DNA of 64,000 nt from Ignelater luminosus (Eukaryota; Arthropoda; Insecta; Coleoptera; Elateridae): NCBI GenBank assembly GCA_011009095.1, contig VTPC01090703.1, positions 250,696 to 314,695 on the forward strand. The letters are read 5' to 3'. Position 1 is the stretch's first letter. Every line of letters begins with the position of its first letter. Made by a program: the position numbers and the translations under genes. The notes below the pieces were generated by a model. It had not been told where the DNA came from. It saw only the letters and a list, made by a program, of their open reading frames with translations, and made no database searches. Of this stretch, positions 12,401-22,260 are shown one piece after another.

Positions 12401-15400
12401 ACTATTATCTATTAAAATAGTGTTTAGCATAATTTCGCATGATTTTTTAATTTTTTGCGTCTCTAACATGACAGTTTGCTTATTGTGGATATGCAAAGTG
12501 CAATTTGTGCTTAACAGACAAACAAAGTGCAGTTTGTCCAGCACAATTTTGGGTTTTTTTGGAAAACTATGAACAGTAGATTTTTGCCATTGCGTACATC
12601 AATAGTACCTGTTACCTTTTTTAACAAATTCATATTTGTTGTAAAGTAAAAAGTCTAGCTGCAATAGTTTTTCGTTGTTCCTGAAAATTATCATAAAATG
12701 ACAAAATGCATATAGAAAGTCTGCTCCTCAAATATTCTGATTATATACTGGTATGGAATGCTCTAGTTGTTGTAAATGCTCATTGATACTATAGGTCAGT
12801 TTTCAAGTATAGACCTGTTTAGGATTAAGTGGTTTAGTGTATAGTTTTAGTTAAGAAATGATTTATTGCTAGATCTAAAAAAAGTTTTGGTGAACTTGCA
12901 CAGTCAGGATAATCCTAAACGCATCTATATTTAGAAATTAACTTATAGACGGACGTATTATTTGCACCAACTAAGTTTGCACTTGATGCCTACAACACAT
13001 CACTCCTCACCTCGAATAAAGTGTGCAAGCTTGAATTATTATAAAAGAAAAAGAAAGTTAACAATATAATAAGATTATGCAAAATAATCTATGTAATTAA
13101 TACTTACGGATTCTTTATGTTGTCTAAAGATCCTGTATTTTCTTCAATCTGACTTTGTAAAGCTAAATACTTTTCCTTGAGTGTATTGCACACTTGATGG
13201 AAGTTTTCATCTTTTTCTTTTAATTCACTCTCTAAATTCACAATCATTATTTCTTTATTATCACGCTCTTTAGTCAACTTTTTAATTTCATCATCTTTAC
13301 ATTCTAAATCATGCTCCATATCTAATAATTTCTTATTAACATCTTTCAACTGTATATTTAACTTAGAAATAGTATCTGAATTCTGCTCTAATTCTTTCTC
13401 ATAAACTTCAATCTGTTTTATGTTTTCATTAAGTAAAACCTTTAAGTCTTGCAATTGGTTGGACATGAGTTCCATAGCATTATTATTTTCATTCATTTGT
13501 TGATTTTCACTTTCCAAATGAGATATAGCACCATTAAGTTCTGCTATGATAGAATTTAAATGTGATACCTCAGTTCCATAATATACAATCTCATTTTGTT
13601 TTTCTTGCAACTTATTTTGTAAATCGTTAATTAAGTTAGCACTAGATATTAATTCCTCTTTATTCTCTTCAACAATAGATTTATAATTTTCAACTTCGTT
13701 AAGATTATTTGTTAATTTTTCGTTAAATTCGTCTATGCGTTTTCTTGCTGCAATCAATTCTGATTCGATAGCATCTTTTTCGTGTACAATCTCGGTGGCT
13801 TCTTTAATCGTCTTCTTGAGTTTCTCGTTTTCTGATAAGAGTGATTCGTATTCTGATTGTAAAAATGTAATTTTTTCATGCAAATCAATATTTGCTTTTG
13901 CCAAATCTTTCTGAGAAAGCAGTTCCAGTTTTAATTCTTGTATTTCTTGCTGTTGTATTTCTATTAGTTTTTTGTATTCATTTATTTGCTCTTGCAATTC
14001 TAAATTTTGTTCTTCTTTGCTTGATTTAAGTGGCACCACTGTCTCTAACTTTACTGTTTCTTCTACTTCACTGCCATGTTTAACCTCTTGATAACCAAGT
14101 TTTTCCTTGAGAGTATCATTTTCCTTTTGCAGTTCATCTAAACTTCCTTCCAATTCCTAAAGAATGATTATTAACAGACAGGGTAGAGATAAAAAATAAA
14201 ATTTTGCTCACCTTCACTTTTTCCTTCTTTTCCTGCAATTGGTTCTCCAATTCTTCTTTTTCATTCTGGAGATGCTCATAAGTATCGGCTAAAATATCAC
14301 GATTATTCTCAATTTCATGAATTTTCATACTAAGCTGATTATTTTCAGCAGTGAGAGCTTCCATCTTCTCCATAACTTCACGTCTTTCTTCTGTAAATAA
14401 TTCAATTTTCCTAAGCAAATCGGATGTCTCTTCTGTAAGTTGATTAACACTCTCATTTAATTCTGGATTTTCTTCTAAATTCTCAGTGCTGGTTTTAATA
14501 TTTCCAGAAGTCATTTCCAATCCTTTCTGATATTCTTCCAATTCTAATTTTTCTTGCTGAGTGAGGCCTTCTACAATTTCAATGCTTTCAGCAGATGATA
14601 CCTTTTCAGCACTCAACTTTTCTAATTTATCAATTAATTCCATATTTTCTTGCATGTAACTGTCCAACTTACTGTTAAGTTCTTGTTTGTCTTTGGTTAG
14701 AGTTTCTAATTTTTCTAATAAAACCTCTTGCTCTCTAGCTATTTCCTCCTTTTCTTTTATTAATTCCTTCTTCTCCATTTCCAATTTATCTAGTTGTTCT
14801 TCAAAGTGAATAGATGTAATTTCTGACACAACTTGAGCATTTTCTAAATGTGACAAATTTTCAAAACGTTCTTTTAGGGATTCTACTTCTGACTTATATG
14901 CTTCTAGTTCTGTAAATAAAAGAAATTTTATTAAAAAAAAAAGAATAATTAAATTGAAATTTTGCTATTAAAGTATCTACCTTTTGCTCTGCGATACGCA
15001 TAAGAAGAAAAAGCTTAATTTAATTTTCAAGCAGACTTCTTTAATTAACATACATACATATTTTAAATATAATTAAACTTACGCTCTTCTAAAGTTGTAA
15101 TTAAAGTGTTTTTGCTATCCACTAATTCTGTTTGTTCAATTACTTTTATTTCCAATTCCTTTACTCGTTCAGAAGCACCTGAATCTAAAACACATATGAA
15201 ATAAGAATTTTCATTTAACATTATTAAATTGTTTAATAATTAATAATTATAAACAAGTTTTATTAGTTGTGGTAACAGTAACAATGCTTTTTTATTATTG
15301 ATTGATGTGATAAGGAAAATATGTACAAGTTTCAACCTCAAGGCAATTTTACCATGTAAAGTGTTGGTAATGAAATAATATTGTACATAATAGGAATAAT

Positions 15401-17782
15401 TTTTAAAAGAAATTCTTAATTAAATTTTGAAAAATACATTTTGAAGATTGTATTCTGGTATATTAAGTGTTTTTGAAAACTAGATCAGGATTTTTAACCT
15501 GTTATGGCTTTGAAACCTAATCAATCTATTTCCTGAACAACTGGCAGTGTTTACGGTGTTGCACATGAAAGTGACATAACCTCAAAAACAATTAGAAGAA
15601 ATCGATAAATAATTATAAACTAAATAAAAAGTTTGACAGTTTTCTTAGTACAAGCCATCTTTTCCAGCACAAAAGAGTAGTTAGTTAGATTATATTCGAT
15701 GCCTTTATTCACTTCTAACCCTACTTTCATAGTAACCTGAATGACTCTACTTCCTATCCAGATATACTTTCCAGAAAGGCTGTTATCAGCCTGATTAATT
15801 TTTCTAACATGTAATTACCATGTTAAATAAGTAAATGCCTTTTAAAATTGGGTTACTTTGTATGATTTTCCAAAAACACTGTAAGGTTAATAGGGGTTAT
15901 GTTCCACAATTTTACTATAATAGAAAAATAAAAATTTCCTTCTAAAAAACAGCTACTGAGGTTAGAATTATTCAGTATTGACAGATCATTCAATTCATGT
16001 TTTTATTACAATTACAAACCTCGTATTGAACTGGAGCCACTAACATCAAGGCCCATATTAACTTTCTCTTCTTCAAGCATATCAATTCGCTCATTTAACC
16101 TAGAATTCTCAGCCTGAAGCTTCAATAATTCTTCATTATCAGCACCTTTCTTCAATTCTTCCATCTTCTTATTAAGTTCTTTTATTTTTCCTTTATGTTG
16201 TGCTTTAATTTTGATCATACTTTTATTACTTTCATCTAATTGTTTTTTAAGTTTGATTATCTCATCACTGCTTTGTTCAGTTTCAGGTTGAACTGGAGGT
16301 TTTGATTTCAGTTCTTCTATTTGTATATTTAATTCGCTAATAGTGAGTTCCAGTTCTGTTATTTTATTCAAGTGTTTTTCACATTCTACTTTTGCCATAT
16401 CCAATTGTTTTTGCAAATCACTAACTTTTGTATCAGAATCATCACTACTCTCTCTAGATTTTGCTTTTTGCATCTTTTGACCTTTTTTGCCTTTTTTCGA
16501 AGACCGCTGAGGAGAATCCCTTGTTGCAATTTCTACCGGTTTTTCTAGCAATTCAGTATTCAATTGTTCCAGTTCCACAATACGACTATTTAGTACCTCT
16601 ATCTGGTTATTTAAGTCTTCTGCATAGGCAGCACCAGTTGCTTCAATAGATATTTTACCTGCTTTATAGTCTTCTAAAGAACTATTCAATCTTGATATTT
16701 CTTCTTGTTGTTCTTTGCAGGATGTTTCTAAAACACTATTCTTGTCTTGCAATTGTTTCATTTCATTACTTTTCTCTTCTAATTCAACCAACAATTGTTG
16801 TTTTTCGTTTTTCATTTCCATCTCTAATGCGACAAAATTTTCTTGCATTTTTCTCATTTGTTCTTTTGTATCATCTAAAGCATCTAAAGTAGTCTTGCCT
16901 TTTTTACTTAAACTCTCTGTCATTAACGTTATAGCCTTGGTTCGAGCATCTATGACGGAATCTTTTTCTTTTACATTTTCTTGCAAATCAAGTACATTCG
17001 CTTCAAGTTTTTGTATTTTTGCATTTAATTCATTTATTCTCCTATCTTTATTTACAACTAAATTAAATAATTCTTCTTGAGTTGAATTAATGCTATAGTT
17101 TTCTGTTTTTGGTTCTGTTAATGACAAATTTAAAGATGTCTGATTGATAAGTTGTTGGGAGTCAGCAAGTTGGGCCTTTAACTGTGTCACTGTTTCTTCT
17201 ATTCCTTTTTGGAACTTCCCACGTTCTGCTAATTTTTGCCTGGAAAAAAATATTCACTGACAATTCATTTAAAAATAAAATCTTCCCAAGAATTAGTCTT
17301 ATTGAACTTGTCCCACAAGAATTTCTTTCATTATTTGCCTTAGTACTTAATAGAATTTAAAAAAAGTTTTATTTTCTAAACTTAAAAGATATCAGTTACA
17401 ATCAACATTTATAACTTACTTATTTTCCTCTACTTGTTGCCGTAAAAGCATAAGTTTTTCTTTAGCAGGAGTATCAATAGTTGTAGTCTTTTTTGTCGCT
17501 ACTGAAGCTTCACTTTTACTTTCCATTTCGCCTTCTTTTCTTAGCCTATTTTTTTTAGCTCTGGCACTCATTCTAGTAAGGGTATTAGCATATTCTTCTA
17601 CTTTTTCCTGTGTGATAGTTGTTTGCTCTGTTTTACGAAGCATCTCCTTCAACTGTGCAATCAATACTTGTTGCTGTTCGAATTGATCCTTTAGGTCCAT
17701 CAGTTCTTGATTAGAAGGGATACCAGAGGATGGATCTCCACCCTTGGTCCCCCCTGGGTCAGGCCCAGAACCCCCCCCACAT
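3461..17782 (-). CDS. lva: Giant coiled-coil golgin, lava-lamp-like (eight exons, 3' end missing)
   Basis: Exons on the minus strand are 17700-17420 (or from 17782, see findings), 17239-16020, 15184-15083, 14909-14212, 14156-13108, 8466-6866, 5895-4982 and 4929-3461. Every junction has GT and AG and the phases match (for example AA+G, G+AT, C+AA, CC+T, G+CA), giving one frame of about 2,444 codons without a stop. The protein is almost entirely heptad-type coiled coil rich in E, K, Q, L and N. A short basic stretch (SSKKGKKGQKMQKAKS) interrupts it in exon 2, and a WG-containing acidic segment (DENDDGWGCALEE, then KLEQFEWGDGG) lies in the last exon. Drosophila Lava lamp is a similarly long Golgi-associated golgin that binds spectrin and dynein-type motors and acts in Golgi-based membrane delivery at cellularisation. 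The assignment rests on the N-terminal EQQQVLIAQLKEM block, the length and the WG segment. Other long golgins (GCC/golgin-245 type) remain possible. The 4.6-kb fifth intron hosts other elements. Confidence 0.65.
6189..6819. mobile_element. MITE with long inverted ends (family B, copy 1)
   Basis: The left end cagggtgatctaaac with actcagaaattagaatagctag is repeated inverted at the right end (gagctcttctactttctgagatat, ggccaccttg). The arms run at least 170 bp and include ctgctgagtt...attgctgcaatcagaattt on the left and its complement near 6690-6730. It lies in the golgin intron between exons 8466-6866 and 5895-4982. A second copy is at 46916-47530. No coding capacity. The left TA is present (6187-6188); the right one is eroded to TG. 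Confidence 0.75.
8467..9904. other. Intron sequence with repeat fragments
   Basis: Part of the large golgin intron. Two ends of the type caccctgta occur (about 8732 and 8948), preceded by related ttctcaatc and tctaatgaa words, suggesting a small decayed MITE at about 8670-8957. Around 9430-9540 the words ggctgaaacgaattatcagc and ttggtatcagctgat form a small repeat-like patch. No exon with the phase needed by the golgin was found. Confidence 0.4.
9905..10051 (-). CDS. Exon-like 49-codon open stretch, function unknown
   Basis: A CTAG acceptor-like end at 10053-10052 is followed by 49 open codons beginning DIFINLFEWNKMHLERLS and ending APHLLIQ, then a strong GTACGT donor (9904-9899). The composition (amphipathic, WNK, PPF) looks like protein rather than random AT-rich sequence. 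It is phase 0 at both ends and cannot be inserted in the golgin, whose intron here is phase 2. A further ATG-started open stretch (MFAKHTAVYLCLKDKL) lies just upstream, at about 10150, back to back with the plus-strand ORF that starts at 10213. No partner exon was found downstream before 8467. I do not recognise the family; it could be a gene fragment or a chance open frame. Confidence 0.3.
10213..11381 (+). pseudogene. Decayed ORF of an uncharacterised insect protein family
   Basis: Pieces in order on the plus strand: METFEGEHVVGDVDCESRKRKRN up to a GTGCGA donor near 10313; KTKTEQDNKLGLCMEIATSK to a GTAAGT donor (about 10635-10773); VWTDHGKIQVCQKLFLLIYSQ after an acceptor near 10841; RSHKTIEKRSNVKKFISNLKG; and a 114-codon open C-terminal part (11037-11381) with SLSGPDWVNDTELAWLQPIL and an acidic CDCC tail. 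The basic RKRKRNP start and a VC(K/Q)K(L/M)F motif recall a large family of uncharacterised, possibly transposon-derived insect proteins. Stops between pieces (near 10969 and 11048) mean it is broken, although the last 115 codons are open. It lies on the opposite strand inside a golgin intron. Assignment is from memory of the family and is moderate at best. Confidence 0.4.
11424..12394. mobile_element. 971-bp foldback element (family A) with TA duplication
   Basis: It is flanked by TA on both sides (11422-11423 and 12395-12396) and starts cagtgtgtccaag, ending cttggacacactg. The arms are about 11424-11820 and 11970-12394 and pair almost along their whole length, for example ggctatttatagga with its complement and atgataggg near both inner edges. 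The loop of about 150 bp (11821-11969) contains, read on the minus strand from 11942, WPAQSPDFFPLG, a close relative of the WPxRSPDLTPxDFFLWG motif around the third catalytic aspartate of Tc1/mariner transposases. It is therefore a non-autonomous mariner-type foldback. It sits in the golgin intron. Confidence 0.8.
12395..13107. other. Golgin intron, nothing identified
   Basis: AT-rich intron sequence between the foldback element and the donor of exon 14156-13108. No repeat or gene was identified. Confidence 0.4.
15185..16019. other. Golgin intron, nothing identified
   Basis: AT-rich intron between exons 17239-16020 and 15184-15083, with a GTTTGT donor (16019) and a TTTTAG acceptor (15185). 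No repeats with clear ends. Confidence 0.45.
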
Positions 17783-18460
17783 ATTTACTACCTAAAAATG
17801 TTAAAAGGAATGATACATATGTGTAATTGGCAATTACTGAAGCAATTTACAGATAATTCCGTTTCTGTGAATAAGATTATAATAGTACTAAATAAAGTAG
17901 GTTACCTTAGCGTGTGGTCAATTTTTGAAAATATTTTCCAATGTATTTTTATTTTCTTAAAAATCATCAACCACAACACTCCACGTACACTCTTACCAGA
18001 ATTTTAATTTGTCAAAGTTGTCAATGTCAACTTGACAGTAATGAAAAAGTCCCTAGATTTATTTAATTTTTTAATTTATATTGAAGCAAGATTATTTAAG
18101 TGTAGTTATAAAGTAAGACAGTATTTGTTTTCTTGTTGTAGTTTAAATTAAGAAACTTATCACTCATAGAACGCTTTTGCTAACAGTTTTAAGATTATAA
18201 AACCGCCACATTTTAAACTTAATCTCTAGTGGTAGCACTGAACAAAAGTGTAAACATAGTTGTCATGGAAACTAACATAACCTAGAAATGATTTCACATG
18301 TGATAATCTTTTTAAGCAACTTTTATGTTATCATTTACTATACAACTTTATCAGTTTAGTTTGCGATTGCTTAATATGATCTGGTTTTTTAGATGACGTA
18401 GGTAATTAAAGTGAGAAGAATTTATTTTTTATTTTAAATTCTCTATACAAAGGCATAACC
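17783..18460. promoter_or_regulatory. Divergent promoter region between golgin and ornithine carrier
   Basis: About 680 bp separate the likely golgin start (17782, minus) from the carrier start codon (18461, plus). No other gene lies between, so both 5'UTRs and promoters must be here. There is no clear TATA box. The run tcaaagttgtcaatgtcaac near 18010 resembles the tgtcaa words often found near insect transcription starts. The region also contains the 5'UTR leading to ataaccatgtcg at the carrier start. Confidence 0.5.
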
Positions 18461-20181
18461 ATGTCGAACGGTGAATCTACAGACAAAATAGGTGAATCAA
18501 GTTCTGCAAGTAGTCATGTAAAAGATGGAGTTATCGATTTTATAGCCGGCTCTCTAGGTATGTATATAAACTTTTTATAGACACTACAAGTGAATGCACA
18601 ATTTATGATTTTAGGGGGTATAGGGCTGGTGTATGTTGGACAACCGTTAGATACCGTTAAAGTAAAAATGCAGACATTTCCAACTTTATATACTGGAATG
18701 GTAGACTGCTTTAAAAGAACATTAATGACTGATGGAGTAGCCAAAGGATTATATGCTGGTACGGTACCAGCTTTAATATCAAATGTAACAGAAAATTCAG
18801 TTTTATTTTTGTGTTATGGTTTTTGTCAGAAATTTATGCAAAAAGTTACGAATACAGAAAAAATAGAAAATCTAAGTGCATTAAGTAACGCAACAGCAGG
18901 ATTTTTAGGTGCATTCTTTTCTTCGGTTGCAATTTGTCCAACAGAATTAGTTAAATGTAAATTACAAGCTATGCATGAAAAGAATAAACAAGAGTTAGCA
19001 TTAGGAAAAAAAGTTGAACGTGTGGGACCAATGAAACTTTCGGCACAGATTTTTAAGCAGGAAGGTATTCCTGGATTTTTTAAAGGACTCTTTCCTACAT
19101 TAGTTCGAGAAATGCCTGGATATTTCTTCTTTTTTGGTGGTTATGAAGGTAATTTACAATTAAGACTTTTAAAATAATTATTTAGTTTATTGATTATTAA
19201 CAACTCTTTAGTTAATCTTTATGCAAGCACTAAAAAGTGAATTAAAACTCTAAATACAAGAATAGTTGAAATGAATTTTATTTTTAAAAAAATATAAAAC
19301 TAATTTATATCTAAAATGTTTATGAGTTTAATAGGAAATAGTATCTACCAGAGAATATCTAGGAAATCATTTATTTTTAAATTTATCAAAGTTTAATTTG
19401 GTATCAGCAAACACGTGCGTCTAAGCATTGTTACATCACCATATCTGTACACTTTTAAGTACCATCACAAGATTGATTTAATATCTGAAGAGGTATATAA
19501 TTTTTAAAACTGTACTCATATGACATGATTTATTGGGTAAAGTTTTTATTTTATAAAATGTTTACATCTATCCTTCTGTTGATCATAAATTGTAAGCAGA
19601 CAGAGATGCTGATAAAACATTTTTTTTGTGCAAAACTAGGTTGAAAAGTAAACATAGTAGATGCGTCATTATCATCTTATTTATTTTATTACGTTCTAAT
19701 CTTTTAATTTAATGACAACAATAATTGTCATTTCCTGCTTATAGTATTTTATCAAAAAGTTTTAATCAGTCACATAAATCATAATTTTCCAGATTAACAG
19801 TTTTATCATCCATTCATAAAATATTAATGTCTACTTGGAAACTATAATATATTCAGTTTATGTGCAGGTACACGTGAACTCTTGAGAAGGGGAAATCAAA
19901 CTAAAGATGAGATTGGATTATGGAAAACCATGGTAGCAGGTGCTGTAGGGGGTGTCGTTTTTTGGTCAGTTACATATCCAATCGATGTAGCTAAGTCTCG
20001 AATTCAAGTAAACAATTCCAACGAATACTTAGTCACTCTATTAGTACAAATTGCTAGGACTGAAGGTGTTGGAGCACTTTATAGTGGCCTTGCACCAACT
20101 TTACTTAGGACCATTCCAGCAACAGCCACTCTTTTTGTTGTTTATGAGTACAGTAAAAAGTTCCTACATTATGTTTCCTAA
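18461..20181 (+). CDS. Mitochondrial ornithine carrier, isoform with first terminal exon
   Basis: Exons 18461-18557, 18615-19148 and 19868-20181 join in phase (G|GG, G|GT) to a 314-residue protein, the usual length of an SLC25 carrier. Three carrier signatures are visible: QPLDTVKVKMQ, CPTELVKCKLQ and YPIDVAKSRIQ. The order, the CPTELVKCKLQAMHE block and EMPGYFFFFGGYE are close to the ornithine/citrulline carriers ORC1/SLC25A15. These exchange cytosolic ornithine for matrix citrulline plus H+ across the inner mitochondrial membrane and serve arginine and proline metabolism. Six membrane helices are expected. The last exon encodes the whole third repeat. A second complete version of that exon lies downstream at 21938. 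The gene diverges from the golgin. Drosophila CG1628 is a likely counterpart. Confidence 0.85.
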
Positions 20182-22260
20182 GATATATACTTTTTTGTTG
20201 ATATATTTTTGGTAGTAGGTATCTAACTAATTTCTCTTTTTAACTTTATAAAAATTATTTGTAACCTAGAATTTATTGTCCACCGATGGTGTTTTTTTTG
20301 TTAGTGATGTAAAATGATGGACATGACCTGTGTATCTAATTGAAATTCTTAACCTCAAATTATGAACACTGATCTATTTCTTGGTTTATAATTTGCCTAG
20401 ATGTATCTTTATTGGTTGCACTTGATCCTTTCTTAACAATTATTTTTCAGCACTGCTCCTCATATAACACCAATTTGTATTTGTCTGCTGCTGAGGCCAT
20501 GCATTTAACACTAAGACATTTATTTATATTTAAATACTCCTGCAGACAATTCAATACGTGTATTGCCAAAAAATAACTACATACAAATATGACATGATCA
20601 TTTTGAATATGACAATAATATGACCATGTTATATGACCAAGCTCACGTCACCAATTTTTAAATTTAACCTTTTTTTTAATAAGAATTCAAGTGTTCATTG
20701 ATAAGAAAAGATCTAGGTTACTATCTGTTAGTTAAAAGTTTAAACACGAAGGGGCTCCTATTGTTATATATACACAGTAAATAAATATCAAGGTATTAAA
20801 AAAATGTAGAAATTAAGTCAAACTTGTGCCATATTGTTATCATGACTGATGTAATTGAGATGACATTTTATCATTGTTATTTTTATAAGAAATTTTAATA
20901 TTCAAGCTGAATATAATTAATAAACCTTGTTAAACTTTTATAGAAATGATAAATATTTTATATAAGATATATTTAAATAAGTATTAAATCGTTTACAATT
21001 TTTATTTCTTTGTTTCCGAACTAAAAATAAAGTTTTGTTTATTTATTCTGAATAATTTATAATACCTACATTTAATTGCAACGATTGGTATTTTGTTAAC
21101 ATAATGAATCTGAAGTCTGAAATGCTTTTACTTTACCAATAATCTATATTTGCATAAAATGTAAATGCTTTTATTGTATCTCTTTCATTTTTAATAATTA
21201 AAAACTAATTTTCCATTCTTTATCAATTAAAGCTCACTTGCAAAAGTAATGTCCCAGTTACAAATAAATAAAGATACTGACTAAAATTTAGTTTTGGATT
21301 AGCATAAGAATAATTAGTCGGAAAACAGAAAAATCTGAAAGGAAAATTAAAAATTTTATAAACATGCTTTTTTTAATTTATATTGGAACATTACTTTTAT
21401 GGGTGGTTTTACTCTTTATAGTATCAAATTATGAAAAATGAAGGATTATTATTAAAAAATGAAAATTGTGATACTTTCTGTATTTCGATATTGCTATAAA
21501 CAAATCATTTCACAAAACTATCATTTTTAATTATTGTAATTGCTTTTAGCAGGCTTTTTAGAATTTCTTATTGTATACTTAGAAGATATACTTAATACAA
21601 GAGAGATTTGTTGTGCATTTTTAAATATGTTGGCAGTTAGTTACTTTAGTAACATTTACAGCTATTTTTATATTTGTTTTAAGATATAATATAAATTAAT
21701 AAAGATATTTTATTATTTATTACAATAATGTTCTTTCAATACCATACCATTTTACATTTAGCCATCTTAATAAAATTCATCACAAATGACGGTTAACCAC
21801 ACCGTAAGTCTCGTTACAGAGGTGGCCATTTCACTGTACTAAGGAATGTATTATTATCTACTTGAAGATTTAATTATGTTGCATACTTACCTTGAAATTA
21901 ATTATTCAAAGACTCAAAAGTAAACTTTTATGCATAGGTGCTCGAGAATTATTAAGAAAAGAAAATGAAAGTAAAGACGATATTGGACTGCTAAAAACTA
22001 TGCTATCCGGATCCATAGGAGGTATGGTGTTTTGGACATTTGTTTATCCAGTTGATCTTGCAAAATCAAGAATTCAAATAAATAATGCAAATGAATCGCT
22101 ATTCCCTTTGATGGTTAAAATTGCCAAAACAGAGGGAATCGGAGCACTTTTTAGTGGACTTGCACCAACCTTATTGAAGACTGTTCCTGCAGCGGCTACA
22201 CTCTTTGCTACCTATGAGTATAGCAAGAGATTCATGTACTATGTCAGTAGAGATTGGTAA
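18461..22260 (+). CDS. Mitochondrial ornithine carrier, isoform with second terminal exon
   Basis: The shared exons 18461-18557 and 18615-19148 can splice to 21938-22260 in place of 19868-20181. Both acceptors (gtgcag|GT and gcatag|GT) have the same phase, and both exons begin with G(T/A)RELLR. This version ends after YEYSKRFMYYVSRDW, giving 317 residues. It keeps the third carrier signature as YPVDLAKSRIQ. Counted by eye, about two thirds of residues match the first version; differences fall mainly on membrane-helix residues and the matrix loop (RGNQTKDE versus KENESKDD). Both exons are open and end in their own stop, so both look functional. Whether both are used cannot be told from sequence alone. 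Confidence 0.7.
20182..21937. other. 3'UTR of first isoform and intron of second
   Basis: AT-rich, non-coding. Possible AATAAA-type poly(A) signals occur near 20778 (gtaaataaatatc) and 21038 (aaaataaag). No repeats with clear ends. Confidence 0.45.

Noticed and set aside
14978-15005. A possible 8-nt microexon in the golgin between exons 15184-15083 and 14909-14212 (CGCAG|AGCAAAAG|GTAGAT).
   Set aside because: Including it would break the frame, whereas direct splicing gives C+AA in phase. The signals are probably coincidental.
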